Positions 12,010 through 23,850 are shown, counted from the stretch's first letter. The stretch is 64,000 nucleotides of DNA from Gari tellinella (GCA_922989275.2 OV277857.1:116116231-116180230); one strand, 5' to 3'. Notes: generated from the sequence alone by a model not told the origin. Numbers and translations are program-made.

Positions 12010-14332
12010 CTAAGCCCTGTCTGTCGTCGCACAACCAAACAGGAAAGCATAGTTATCAATTGTAGATTGATCGATAACCAAACGTGAAGTGCGCAGCAAT
12101 ATAGTTGGATCATAATCTTTTTTTGAGGAAAATTCTAATACGTTTCACAAATAGGTTTTGAAAATACATATGTCCAAGAATCTTACGAAGTCTGTAAATC
12201 ACATCACCATAAAACTCCGGATGTGAAATACCTTGCCGCAGAAAAGACTTTCAGTTACATTTATACTTGTTAATGAGAGGAAGATTTCTATAAAAGAATT
12301 TAGAAAATGTTTTACGAAGTTTATGAAATCTGTACCCCTGTTTAAGAAGCTTTTCAGTAATAGTTTTATTACGAATGTGGAAGTCCTCAACAGAGGTACA
12401 AGCCCTAGCAAAACGAATAAGTTGTGAAATATAAACCCCGTAAGATGTAGAACGGGGAACATCACCATCTAGATGAGGATAATTTACAATACTAAAATCA
12501 AAATCATCTCGTTTATCGTAAATCTTAGAAGAAACAATTCCATTATTTATTAAAAGATCCAAATCTAAAAATGGTGCCGATAAATTTGACTCGTTTGTTT
12601 TATTAAGGCGTAATTCTTTTGGGTAAATAAATGGTAACAACGTATCCAAAAAATGGGTTGTCTATATTAAAAATATCATCTAGATAGCGCGGTGTGTTGT
12701 TAAAGGTTTTGATCATATCTGCCTGTGTATCAGGTTTTAGACTTAGCAAAAAGTCACTCTCATAACAGTACAAAAATAGGTCTGCGACAAGGGGCGCACA
12801 GTTTGTACCCATAGGGATACCAATCACTTGGCGGTATATGGTACTCCCAAAACGTACATAAATATTATCCAGAAGAAATGATAGTGATTTACAGACATCG
12901 GTGCAAGTCCACATAGTGTAATGCTTAACCGTGTCATTTGTAAAAAAAAGATCAGTATTACACGCCAGAAATAGTTTCCTTTCTCTGGCAAAAGTCTTTT
13001 CAATAAGTGGTATAAGTTTTGCTTTTATTAAATTATGAGGTAAGGTAGTATATAGTGTTGAAAAGTCATAAGTACTAATATTGCAAGCTTGGTATTTTCT
13101 ATGTTCAAGCTTCGTCAAAATTTCATTCGAGTTTTTGATAGACCAAAAGAGATTAAGTCCAGAATTTTCGTAAGTCTTGTCACAATACCTTTGAACATGT
13201 TCTTTGATTTTAATTAAAGACGATGTCAAAAGTTTGGAAAGCTTAGTAGTAGTACATGCACTTGAATTAGCAATAAAACGAGACTTATGTGGTGTTTTGT
13301 GGAGTTTTGGTATCCAGTACATAGTAGGAAGTTTATGACATGTAATGATGACGTCAGCTTTTAATTGTTTACAAGTATCAAGATGATCAGATACTACATT
13401 ACGCTCCGTTAAATTAGTCGTTGTATAGGAATTGGTATTCACAAGTTCCTGGTTTAAAGTATCAACATAATGTAATCGTCATACAATTATCACATTATTG
13501 GATGCTGCAGGAACGAGTACATACTTGGAATGTAAGTCTTTTATGCCCTTCTTTGAGTGACGAATGTTAAATTTAGGTTTAGGTGGTAAAAGATGGTTAT
13601 TGGATAAATAGAACGAAATCCGGGTATCTATAATATCAAAAATTAATTCTTTCCATTTTGAAAGAGCGTCATTTTCAGCATGTTCTCTTCGGCACCAAGT
13701 GGTACTATAATTATTCAAAGCTTCCGAAAAATGATTGCGGCAAGTATCGAAATCAATTAAGGCAGGTAATCTAAATTTAGGTCCCTTACTCAAAAGCGCT
13801 CTAATGCGTTTATCTTTAATGATATCAAAATTGCCTGTTATTATATGACCCACTGGAGCGTAACAGAATTTAGAAGAGGTACAGTCTCATGTATCTGGTG
13901 TGTTTTCGAGAATTTTAAGATCAGAAACAATTTTATTGTAGTTAAAAATGAACCCTCTAACAGATTTATTATACTTATAACAAATAATAGGTGGTTCAAG
14001 ATTTTTGAAATAATTTTGAATAGCATTCATCACATTTTTGTTACGGAGAATACTTTGTAAATCTATAAAATCAATACCTTTATTTATAAAAGGGACCTTA
14101 ATGAAATATCTTTTGTGATCGTTTAAAGAATCAATATGAGGTCTAAGAACATGCTGAGTATAACTTTGTATTAAACCTGCAGTATAATACAGAGGATATG
14201 TGCGTAAAATTATTCCATCAGCCTTGTCGTCAATATCTTTTAAAGACGACAATGACAACGAAGAAAGCCGAGAAAGCATTTTATGTTTACCAGAATGTAA
14301 CAGCAGATTATGCAAATCTGTAATAGAAATCG
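12010..14332 (-). pseudogene. Penelope-like element reverse transcriptase, disrupted
   Basis: Four open segments are collinear on the minus strand: 14315-13887, 13853-13479, 13442-12603 and 12649-12251. The first three share one frame and are separated by TGA stops at 13887-13889 (after ENTPDT) and 13479-13481 (after NNVIIV). A 1-bp frameshift near the poly-T at about 12650 moves the reading to the fourth segment, which ends at TGA 12251-12253; the 37.4 kb copy has TTA (Leu) there. In the third segment (numbered from 13442) I see YWIPKLHK (residues 42-49), the motif A aspartate in TYDFSTLYT (126), IPMGTNCAPL (209-218) and YLDD (253-256). The PMGTNCAPL and YLDD pairing is typical of animal PLE reverse transcriptases. 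The product is certainly non-functional in this copy. The family call is confident; the clade is not. Confidence 0.9.
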
Positions 14333-14335
14333 ACT

Positions 14336-17002
14336 ACCCTAACCCTAAGCCCTGACCTCTCGCAGCGAGAAGTAAACTTATTCTTTCATTTCTTTTATGA
14401 GACATATTATTACAAATATAACTTGCTATTACACGACGTCATTCCTTCTCGATACACGCGTTATGCTAAATCTGTGATCCAATGTGAACAGTTTGATGTC
14501 GGATAAGACGCCGGTTTGATCAGGCTCCAAACTGGTCGGCACTCAGATATTTTCAAGACCCTTCACAGGAGATATTTGAATAACACCCATTGTTTGTTTC
14601 CCGTAAGCAACTAGTGATATAACTAGGAAAACAAGATGTTCGACGTATGATTTAGATTCATAACAACATGTCAAATATATCGAAGTTCAACGTCATATCT
14701 CCTTCATTTACAATTTATAGAATTTTGATATCATTAATCAATAGTGGTTCTTTCTGAAAAAAATAAACTGATCATACTAAATGTTTACTATCTGCTAACT
14801 GCAAATGGAGTTAATATGAAATCATTTCTTCGCATGTCTCCTTATTCTGCGGTTTATTCGTAGTACGACGTATGTGTCATTCATTTGACTACAAAGGCAG
14901 CGACAAATTTAAGTGACACAATTACACCGAAACAATTTCTTCTCCAGGTTATGTTATACATAAAATATAAAATGAGTAGATTTCTATTTATAATTGGGTT
15001 ATCAAACTCGTCGTTTTAAAAAACTTCGTTTTTACCTTTTTCAAAAATGATTTTATTCGTTTAATAAATTCAATATATTATGAACACTTATATAATAATA
15101 TATCGTTGTATAAATTGCGCTTGCGTTTATTTTCGTTATAATTTAAGATAATTCATTCTCCCCTGCTGTATAAAAGAGTGTGTAAACTAAGGTATCGCCT
15201 AATTGTCTAGATTAACCCTTTAACTTGTGTTTTTCCACTGCATCGCCATAGTATCATCTGATTCAGTACTCTTGTGTGCAGTAACGTTTTAAAGTTACAT
15301 TTAATGTCATATGACTGAAGAGATGTCACACCAAATGTTTAGCAGTTTGAATACTGGCCAAACGTTGCGTTAGGCGGCGTTGGTCTGGATCTGAACTGTT
15401 TGCAAAACCGATATAAGTCGACTTCGGCGGTGAAAACATGAAACCAATATTCTTACTTAACTAGCTAATAAGAAGCGTTGTATCGTGGGGAGTCTAATTA
15501 ACACATACGTACTTAAAGCAATTCAATTGTGCTGGGTATTTAGAAACGTGTCGCGTTCTATTAATGAATTAGCATTATCAATGAGTGTACGACGAAGTTT
15601 GCCAGTTAATTGATTAATTAAGACAATTTAACTACAATATCTATTTTGGTTGGCGTATTTGGCGAATCCAAGTCATAGGCGGGTAGCTGTGTTGTACCCA
15701 TATTAAGATGGCATTAGTGAAACATAGTTTACTCTGCCGATAACAACCTGACTTGGTTGTTGTATAAGAGTTCTGATCCAGCAGCGTCCAGCATGGGTCC
15801 GAACTGTTTGTAATTTATTACTTTGGTTTGGGTTCTGTAAGGTGGATTTTCAGTTAAATGTGCTTTGGTCGCAGTTTTACCTACTTTACAGACAATAAAA
15901 CGACAGAATAAGAGTTAATACTAATTGAAGAAAAACTGTTTACAGGAGATATTCGTACGGCAGACGACATTGTCAAACAGTCTAGTGGTCTCAATGAATA
16001 TTTCTAAAAGCCCTTGACCTTGTTTATCGTCTGATTCTGATCTTTAAAGTCAAACTTTAGGTTACTTAATATTTCAATGAGGATCAAACAGTTTTAATCA
16101 TCCTGATCCAAATTGTTTGCAAATAATCATTTAACTCGATGTGAGACAATTGAAAGTGTAATCTTAAGCTTTATAGCACAGTAATAGAGTAATGAGTAAT
16201 AGGATAACTGGTTTGGTCCTGCTGGTCATAAACGCAGATATTCTAAAGAAACACCCTAAATTAATTATCAGAATTAATAAATGTATATTTAGCAATGCCA
16301 GTTTCATATGCAGGGCAATATAATTAAACATTTTCACATCGACTTTTGAATTGAATTATTTGTATGCATATAGGTGTTTCTCCATTACAACATGAAAAAG
16401 TTTTCGAAAATATTCGAATTTATCCTTTTTTCATTGGACCCTTATCACACACTTAACTGTAGAAATGCATTCTTCTCCCATGATTTAGGACCAAGCTTAT
16501 AAAGCGTTCCACATGAGTCCGAGATCGTTCTAAAGCTGTGATTGGTCAGATTTTAGAAAAAGGTATGGATAACTTTCACATACCTTTACAGTTGGTTGCT
16601 GATTGCATATTTAAAGATACGCAGAATACTATTTAATGACTTTTCTGTTTAACATGTTACGCAACAAAGTGAACTCGATAATAAGGAATATTTAATGAAA
16701 GAATTAAAGTTATCCTGTTTACTGTTACTTGCTGATAAACGACACTCTTTATGGTGAAACGTGAGCGTGCCTAACATTAAAATTGCGTGTATTTCGTTGC
16801 TGCCCCTCATGTTGAACTTACAATTTGGTAAATATTATTTTATCATCTTTGAACGAAAGTTTACGGAGTAAAACTGTAACTGTAGGGTAAATACAGTTTC
16901 AGGAAATATTGTATAATTCCTCATGTGAACTCATCTACGAAATGAAACGTAAAGTGTCATTTCTGCAAAAATTATGTTGCTTTTGAAAGTATTAATTGTT
17001 AC
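14336..17002. other. Gene-free stretch with decayed hairpins
   Basis: No gene is supported. Degenerate GACGCC hairpins lie at about 14487-14548 (ATAAGACGCCGGTTTGATCA) and 15344-15409 (arms AAACGTTGCG and GGCGTTGGTCTGGATC), with fragments near 15770 and 16088-16130. At about 16493-16556 the text CTTATAAAGCG ... CTGTGATTGGTCAGATTTTA matches one arm of the long inverted repeat at 60.5 kb. Two telomere-like CCCTAA units are at 14336-14347. Confidence 0.5.
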
Positions 17003-17427
17003 TATACTTGGCAAAACTGCTAAGTACCCCAGAGACTATGTTGAATTTTTCTTTGTCATTGATGGTGATTACGTAAAGTTTTTTTTCTTCAGACTTATGA
17101 AAAATAAATATTGTTTAATTATTTCACGAAAAACACAACATTGTTTGTGAGAAAGTTGTGGTTGTATACGTTAAAGAACAATGCATAGTGCCAATTAAAA
17201 CATTACATTTTTAGCAATGTCAACAACGTGTAAGACCACCGTTAGCTCTGATTCGAGCCTGTGTACCGGCTACACGGAACGGCTGACTGAACACCACTTA
17301 AACCAGATTCAGTCGATCAATAATCTCCGTACACACGTTTTGGCGTGTAAACAAAATTTATATGATTCAAATCTCAAACAATAATTGATATTTATGTTGG
17401 GGGTACTTAGCAGTTTTGCTGAGTATA
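17003..17427 (-). mobile_element. Internally deleted Tc1-like transposon (MITE)
   Basis: The ends are inverted repeats of about 28 bp: TATACTTGGCAAAACTGCTA on the left and its complement TAGCAGTTTTGCTGAGTATA on the right, including AAGTACCCC/GGGGGTACTT. TA flanks are consistent with Tc1/mariner insertion. On the minus strand at about 17290-17222 the frame RVAGTQARIRANGGLTR resembles the C-terminal tail of Tc1 transposases (RRRIRA-I-ANGGHTRY-like). The rest of the transposase is missing, so this is a deletion derivative of a Tc1-type element. Family assignment rests on that short tail plus the terminal structure. Confidence 0.65.
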
Positions 17428-17693
17428 CATGTATTCAAAGTTATGTCTACTACACTGCACACACACAATGTTCACCAATCGAATACTGTCTTTATAACAA
17501 TGTTATTGTCCTTATTAACAATGTAAGCATCTCGACCAATAATGATAGTCCAATTTCCCACTTCTGTACAAACTTAACGTTATCCCGCCTACTTTATCTT
17601 ATTTTAATATACAAGGATAGGTCTCGTTGTTTAACTTTTGGTTGGGATGTTCTGTGGTTTGTGTGGCATATCCTACAGTATTATTTTGTCACT
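17428..17693. other. Gene-free spacer
   Basis: Nothing recognisable. A 112-codon open frame overlaps this stretch but runs from the Tc1 remnant into the next repeat and has no family features. Confidence 0.5.
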
Positions 17694-17945
17694 TTAACCC
17701 TTTACCCCAAAGCATATTTCTAGTTTTGAAAATAGGTGACGTCTTAAAGCATGTTGTAAGTAAAGAAGGATGCGCCTTAAGGCTCATTCTGCTTCACTTT
17801 CAGCCTGCTTTAAGCTACCATTTGCTAGAATATAGAATATATTTCTTATGATATGTACTCATGGTTTTATAAATTGGAACTATTTTCTTCAGCGGAGGAA
17901 TAAACTAAACGCGATGTAAGGCACTTCTATCATGGAAAGGGTTTG
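17694..17945 (+). mobile_element. Type E element, TTAA start
   Basis: It starts TTAACCCTTTACCCCAAAG and ends CATGGAAAGGGTTT, a short inverted terminal pair. The hairpin pairs CTTAAAGCATGTTGTAAGTA with TCAGCCTGCTTTAAG around AAGGATGCGCCTTAAGGCTCATT. The downstream blocks AATTGGAACTATTTTCTTC and GGAGGAATA recur in the copies at 33.1 and 59.3 kb. Confidence 0.7.
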
Positions 17946-19331
17946 CAGAAAAACAACTCAATTTGACTGCAATCCCACATTTTGAAATCGGATTCAAAAT
18001 GCTAGAAACACATTTTTCAGGTTTCTTCAATCAATAAGATTTAATATAAAATTTGAAAATTGCAGGCTGATCAAAAAATAACGAAATAATGCTATGATAA
18101 CGTTTTACTATCATTACTAGACGTGAAACAGTGATATCTCATTTCAACCCTAAATTGTCGTCTGCTTCAAATTTATCGTCTTAGAAAAAAAATCAAAATT
18201 TGTATTATTTTTTAGTCACTATTTGAATTGAAATGGTTATTATAATGCAATTTTAAAAGGTTGTGCTTCAATGTCTTAGGGAATTCAGTTACACCATTAT
18301 AACGCACACCCTACGACCACAAAACAACACAATCTCCTTATTTGGTGGTTTTAAATCCTTTTAATGCATATCTCCCGGGAGCTTTTCTTTTAGCAAACGG
18401 TACAGTTCCTGATCACATGCCGAACAGTTAGCCTCTTGCTAGCATTTAGACTGATACATTTCCATATATATGATTCTTTAGTCAAACTGCAGAACATTTA
18501 AAAAATTTAAAAAAAAGAACCAGACGATACATTTTAAACATACAGTTAAATACGAAAACCATGGCAACAAGACCTGCTGTGTCAGCATGAAGGCGCCCTC
18601 TAGACGAACCGTCTTTGCATGCTTTCCTGCAAGCTTCCTGTGTGAAGGTAATCTACAACTTTACACCGGACTTCGGTGTAACGTTTGCAATTAGTCAGAA
18701 TTATAAATCACCAGTAAAACAGTCGTTTTCGACAAACCAGTTGAAGTAAATCATCATAAAATGTTATCTAAACGATTGGTTCTGTCGTATGAATCCATTG
18801 GAAAATGCCCTATGTAAATGTTAGTTTAACCCATGTATGCTTGTATACGGGCGTATTGGAATATTTCATTATAACTATACAAGGGTTTTCTAAAGGCTGC
18901 AATGTTTCCATTATTCATATCATTTGATATGAAATAGCATACAATACAGAACAACAGCTAGTTCAAAATATTGCATACGAGTTCAACCTTTAAATTATAA
19001 GAGTTCATGATATCCTGCTTTATAAACTGTTTAGTACGCTTACATCTAATGGTAACAGATAAATGATATTTTGAACAACAGACACATTGATACCTGTTTT
19101 CAGTTTTACATTCAATATATTCATGTTCATTTGAAAACTTGACTTTTATTTCGTATGAATGTCGTTCTCAGAGGATACGGTGCGGACATGCCGAAACCCC
19201 AATCCCCGCATTCTATTGGATAGGAATCCATACGAAGTAACCGTTGTAGTTTTTCAATAGATCGGATTGAGGCTATTCCGTCAAGTATTTATTTGAGTGT
19301 GTCTAGTACAGTATGTCACATTTTACAACTA
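17946..19331. other. Gene-free stretch
   Basis: No supported gene. A possible coding-like island near 18560-18660 (ATGGCAACAAGACCTGCTGT onwards) is too short to call. Several CGTCTGC words (for example 18160) are the kind found at the edges of type A and C units, but no unit can be delimited. Confidence 0.45.
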
Positions 19332-20676
19332 GTACTGCTGGGAGTCATTTCGTACCCAAGTCATTTCGTACCCAAGACATTTCGTACCCACATCTTGGTC
19401 ACTTCGTATCCAAGTTGAACACATGGTCATTTCGTACCCAAGACATTTCGTACCCATTATCTTGGTCATTTCGTACCCATATAATTAATCTACCCCACAC
19501 TAACATTTACCGGGGGTTTATAGACTGTCTCGTAAACAAATATTTAACTGGTGAAAATAGGCAGTAGGATTCCCGTTTAAAACCACAAAAGAAAATTGAA
19601 AAGGAAAAAAACCCATCTTTTTTGGGCTTTTTTAACGTGGTCATTTCGTTCCCACGAATTAAAATTCAACTCTGAAGTACAAGCTCAGATATTTTATAAA
19701 ACAGTTTTATGTGAACTATAGCGCAGTTGTCTTCAAATCATCTTCATTATAAAAAGCTGTCTGACAAAGAATGTAGAATATTGTATGCCTAAATGTAATA
19801 CAATTGCTTTTTCGAAACACGATTTTTGTCATTTTTTTTTCTAATCTACTTAAAACGTGTATTTCTAATTCACAAATCTCACTCAAAAATTATTTTTTTT
19901 TACTCTCTATTGAACAACAACACGGGAATATCACACTTAGTCGCGTGCTTAATTACCTCGTGATTTGACGGGATTAGCGGCACACTTCTAAAGTACACAT
20001 GGTACGGATCTTTCAAGTGTGTAAAACAATACAAACGATGTATAGTTGCAATTATAATATCCTTTTTTTGCAATTAATTGACTATTAATCGGTACATTAT
20101 CCGATAATTAACATGCATACTTATCCACTGATTTGACGAGATTAAAGGCGCTTCTTTTAACACATACAGTGATAGGAATGTTTAGTTTGTAACATAATGT
20201 TATCATAACAAACCATGTAATTATTTTCTAAAATCTTTATTCAAATTCAGACGGTTAATTGGGGCAAATATCGATAAGATGGCATTTCAAAGCAACAAAA
20301 TTCAAATTCAAAAATGTATCTATCAATCCTTATACACATAAATGCTACCAGAAATTGAAATTAATAACTTTGATAGTGTTTATTCATTGAAAATGTTCAC
20401 CAAAATTATTGAATTATGGATTTTGATGGGTTTTTATATATGGGTACGAATTGACCACGTACGTGGCTAAGAAATGACCATGATAGAGGGAATTTGATGG
20501 GGGTGTTTGTATATGGGTACGAAGTGACCACGTACGTGGGTACGAAATGACCATGATAGTGGGTACGAAATGTCTTGGGTACGAAATGGTTTGGGTACGA
20601 AATGACCAAGATGTGGGTACGAAATGTCTTGGGTACTAAATGACTTGGGTACGAAATGACTTGTATCCGTACTGCT
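19332..20676. mobile_element. hAT-like non-autonomous element, TTCGTACCC arrays
   Basis: The element occupies 19340-20668 and is bounded by the direct repeat GTACTGCT at 19332-19339 and 20669-20676, a perfect 8-bp candidate target duplication. Both ends carry inverted arrays of a roughly 17-bp motif, (A)GTCATTTCGTACCCA: about seven units on the left (19342-19482) and nine or ten in opposite orientation on the right (20440-20668). The unit order (AAGTCATTTCG, AAGACATTTCG, CATCTTGGTCA) is the same inward from both ends, so the ends are long inverted repeats. The AT-rich middle has a lone GGTCATTTCGTTCCC at about 19639 and no ORF. An 8-bp duplication fits hAT or Zisupton-type elements; without a transposase the superfamily is not settled. 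Confidence 0.7.
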
Positions 20677-21433
20677 AGATTTGATGTTCACAAATACAAG
20701 GTAAATCTAATGTGAATACAAGAAAGGGAATGTTACCTTCGGTATTCATGCGAACTGAACGACATAAATTCATCTGCATTTTATTATTCATTCCACATAA
20801 ACACCATTGCAATATCTGGGCAAGCACATTTTCCAATTAACTCAATTAACCGTCTAAAATTGTAAATTCCGTTACTTACATGCCCCTAAAACTTAAAATA
20901 GAAATATCCAGTTTCCTATTACTTCTAGTTGTTTTACTATTTAGAGTATATTTACATTGTACTGCAAAATGGCGTAGTGCGCAAACGGCCCTCTAATCAG
21001 ACACTAGTACTCTCTAAAGTAATAATATTTGTAAATAGCGCGGATACACGTCGCTAGGGTTCAATGGGTTAAAACGTTGTCAGCATTTCATGATTACTCA
21101 TATAGAAGTTGATATATGTACCCAGTAACATTCGTTTTATGTGTTTCTATGACAATTTGCCTTTCTTCATTTTCAGCGTCTATGCAATAAACAATAAAAC
21201 AACAATAAGTTAGGGTCTGCTGATTGAAAGTTATAGAAAAAATATACAGTTATGATAAAAGCCACAATGATATACCGAATGCTAGTCATAAAATAGTAAT
21301 AACGTTTTCATAGCCAGAGCCAACTACATTCCACTTTGCAAGCAGTTTTGATCTGTTAGAGTGGTCAGATCAGGAACCATACTGTTTGACAATACGTTTT
21401 TATGAAATGATTTTAGTAAATTTGTCGAAAATC
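20677..21433. other. Gene-free stretch with TTAA-element trace
   Basis: The end of a TTAA-type hairpin element (GGATACACGTCGCTAGGGTT then CAATGGGTTAA) is visible at about 21040-21074, with GCCCTCTAATCAGACACTAG before it, suggesting an eroded type B unit from about 20940. At 21340-21394 there is a degenerate GATC hairpin (AAGCAGTTTTGATCTG ... CAGATCAGGAACC). Confidence 0.4.
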
Positions 21434-21578
21434 TTAACCCCTTCAATTGCTTATCCCGAGTACAGTAGTTGTTCAATATAAACATTTCTTAAGTCAAAAT
21501 GCCTAAAACGTCAATGTGGGAAATAAAATCAGACGATAATTGTCTAAATTTGATGACGTCATGGCAGTGAAGGGGTAA
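21434..21578 (+). mobile_element. Type A unit lacking its hairpin
   Basis: It begins TTAACCCCTTCAATTGC, has TATCCCGAGTACAGTAGTTG, then AAGTCAAAATGCCTAAAACG, CAGACGATAATTGTCTAAA, TGACGTCATGGCAGTGAAGG and GGTAA. These are exactly the left and right flanks of the 23634-23850 unit, but where that unit has a hairpin of about 66 bp this one has only TTCAATATAAACATTTCTT. At 145 bp it shows the unit can exist without the hairpin, by loss or by never having gained it. Confidence 0.75.
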
Positions 21579-21852
21579 ACACTTCTAAATGATATCAATT
21601 TTGGCTGTTGATTCATTTGCAATCGATTCTTTCCAACAATATCATTAAAGTGTCAATCAGTCTGTATCCTTTTGAGAAACATATTATTACTATATACTCA
21701 TTAAGGTCAGTCACCGCGTTCCGATTGCTTATACTAGTCTAGAATATGTCTGCACTGTTGCACTATCTAAGATAAAACCATGATAATGCCAACAGACTAC
21801 AAAATTCGGCGATCGCTTTTACATAAGTTTGACTGTATATATTACATTTATG

Positions 21853-22050
21853 CACAGTCGAACTTCGATATCTCGTAGTAGGTTTTGTCGAACATACCCG
21901 TATTTCAAAGTTAAAACGTGGCTAAGCCACGTTTTAACTTTGAAATATGGGTATGTTCTACTTAACCGAGCATGGATTAATGCAGTTCATATGTCGAACT
22001 ATCGGAGAGTTTGAGTTTAAACGAGTCGAGATATCGAAGTTCGACTGTAT
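21853..22050. mobile_element. Type G inverted-repeat element
   Basis: Almost the whole element is one foldback: CACAGTCGAACTTCGATATC at the left end and its complement GATATCGAAGTTCGACTGT at the right, with TTTCAAAGTTAAAACGTGGC and its complement meeting at the centre (GGCTAAGCC). The right arm has an insertion of about 40 bp (CGAGCATGGATTAATGCAGT region) not matched on the left. Comparable elements are at 25.66 and 49.75 kb. No ORF. Confidence 0.8.
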
Positions 22051-23184
22051 AAATACCCTTCACAGCGAGTATTCATTCGCTCCTCGAAATACATCTCTGT
22101 CTCGGGTTCATCTCAAATGAATAGCTTCTTGACATCACTTTTCTCGTAAGCAATAAAAGATTCTGAATAAAAATCAATAGTAACTCTTGTGAAATATGTC
22201 AAATATTAGTTTTTCGTCCAAAATGACTAAAATATTAGAGAAAAATCGCAGAACTTTTTGGTGTATTTTGAAAGTAAAACCGTTTCACCATTTGATGAAT
22301 TTAATACCTTTATCGTAAATAAACATCGAACACAATCACTCAAAAGAATGGTTTTTAAAATGTGTTTTGGTACAAGTTCATGTAAAAGACGCTGACAGAA
22401 ACAAAAACGCTATGATTCTTAAGAATATACTCACAATGGAGTATCTTGTCTGCGGCAGAGATGAATGTGAGAATCGGAAGTGAAAACAAATGGTATGTAT
22501 ACTATATAGTTAGATAGCTCAACATCTGTATTTGACAGAGATTGACTGATTGGGTTGAGTTAAGTTTTACAGCGCATAAAACGTTCATATGTCGCCAAGA
22601 AGCGATTGCATATTTGTAAATATTACATATCCTTGACCAACGAGTGGTTACACGTACCAAAACAAAGGATATAACTATATTTATAACTATATCTTGCTGT
22701 TTATACCTATCTCTATAAGGAAAGAAATTATATTGACATATGGCACGGAACTTAGTAGATTTCTTCACACAGCGAGCTTTGAAAAACAGTTTTCTAATAA
22801 TAGAAATATCAACACAATTCAATTTTAACAGAGCATGGTTCCATGCAGAAAACACACTTTGGTAGATTTTCTGGTTTTAATTGACTTTAAAAATATTACC
22901 TGTGTGACAGCGCGCAAGAACGTCTTGCTATGCGTGCTTCGTTTGAAGAACAAGTCCCATCATTCAAAGGTTTGATTGAATTTAGTTTACAATTGATGCA
23001 GTTGTTCAATGAAATTTGCCAATTTGACTTAATGTACTGTTTATCAGGGGGTTAAAATCTGTAAACGTACATTAATAACAGTACAGACAACGAAGTCATT
23101 TTTTCATCGAAAATAATCAACCCTTTACAAGAACCCACAAAAGTACAACCAATGTATGTACTTCTTTCTGTAAGTAATACCAAA
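22051..23184. other. Stretch without supported genes
   Basis: A 117-codon open frame on the minus strand (22855-22502) is the longest non-element frame in the window, but it has no signal peptide, membrane pattern, repeat or family motif I recognise. I treat it as chance. Otherwise AT-rich sequence. Confidence 0.45.
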
Positions 23185-23346
23185 ATGTCAACCACTTATC
23201 CATTAGAATTTCAATCCAAATTTAACGAATTGAAATTGAATTATCCAAAAAACATTGCAATTCATACTGATGGTTCGAAGGAAAGCTTCAAGGAGGGATG
23301 GACATCTGTTGAAACATTTTCCACCTCAAAGGTGAGACTGTCTTAA
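23185..23346 (+). pseudogene. Possible LINE RNase H fragment
   Basis: The frame contains FQSKFNELKLNYPKNIAIHT followed by DGSKES. The IHTDGSK block resembles the first catalytic aspartate region of the RNase H domain in I/Jockey-type LINEs (usually IYTDGSK). Only about 50 codons remain, with no reverse transcriptase next to it, so this would be a tiny fragment. A chance match is possible. Confidence 0.35.
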
Positions 23347-23633
23347 AATTCATTCAGTCAAGCAAAATAATAAAAAATGCAAGCTGTGACAATATTTAAT
23401 AGAGGTGCACGTATGCCTGACGTCGGTTTGCATTTGCAGTTATTCAAAATATTCTTCACATGAAAATTGTAGAGGAAATCAATATTCTTAAATCGATATT
23501 TATCTCCCACGTTTGGATAGTGCATGTTTGTGTATAACATGTATTTGTAAACTTCTAAGGGAAATGGAAATTGACAGCTCATGTGGCCCAACACCTTTTC
23601 CTGTATACACGCATAGTTGAACAGTGAATACGT

Positions 23634-23850
23634 TTAACCCCTTAACTGCCTTACCCCGAGTATAATAGTTTTTTGCAAACAGTTGAGATCCTGATCAGAC
23701 GCCGCGTCAAGCGGCGTCTGATCTGGATCCAAACTGTTTGATACCACTCTTAATATTTCTGAAGTCATAATACCTAAAATCTAAATTTTAAACATAAAAG
23801 CAGACGGCGATTGTTTAAAATTGATAACGTCATGGCAGTGAAGGGGTTAA
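23634..23850 (+). mobile_element. Type A hairpin unit, best-preserved copy
   Basis: TTAACCCCTTAACTGCC opens the unit and GGCAGTGAAGGGGTTAA closes it, giving 17-bp inverted ends with TTAA at both extremes. The hairpin at 23675-23740 has core GACGCCGCGTCAAGCGGCGTC and ends GCAAACAG/CTGTTTG. Outside the hairpin lie TTACCCCGAGTATAATAG on the left and AGTCATAATACCTAAAATCT, AAAGCAGACGGCGATTGTTT on the right. This copy is a good reference for the family. No coding capacity. Confidence 0.8.

Larger units (their letters stand above)
11350..14335 (-). mobile_element. Penelope-like retroelement, 5'-truncated and mutated
   Basis: On the minus strand the order is a reverse transcriptase pseudogene (14332 to 12010), a 3' non-coding segment with GGTTGGGCGCCCCTAAACCC, and a terminal segment of about 230 bp containing a (GT)n tract and ending near CTTATTTCGTATTTATT. 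Copies of its 3' part recur at 36589-37562, 26119-26419 and 63658-63876. They share the 3' boundary and differ at the 5' end, as expected of target-primed reverse transcription with early termination. The inferred 5' edge at 14335 abuts CCCTAACCCTAA. Whether an N-terminal endonuclease domain once existed cannot be told from this copy. Confidence 0.85.

Noticed and set aside
12199..12468. Alternative frames in the PLE 3' coding region
   Set aside because: Out-of-frame or antisense readings of the reverse transcriptase C-terminal part.
17385..17851. Overlapping frames of 112 and 74 codons on the plus strand
   Set aside because: They run from the Tc1 remnant into a type E hairpin element, so their sequence is explained by repeats.
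18560..18660. Possible short exon beginning ATGGCAACAAGACC
   Set aside because: The frame closes quickly, no splice pair can be defended, and no homology is recognised.
19340..20668. Repeated 17-bp motif that might suggest a CRISPR array
   Set aside because: The spacing is not repeat-spacer-repeat, the arrays are inverted at two ends of one unit, there are no cas genes, and the whole window is of animal type. It is a transposon with terminal arrays.
20406..20691. Frames rich in HFVPK/SYP repeats
   Set aside because: Repeated peptides reflect the TTCGTACCC array; no sign of a protein function.
22502..22855. 117-codon open frame on the minus strand
   Set aside because: No motif, no membrane or signal pattern, no neighbouring exon signals. 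One frame of this length in 64 kb on six frames is within expectation for chance.
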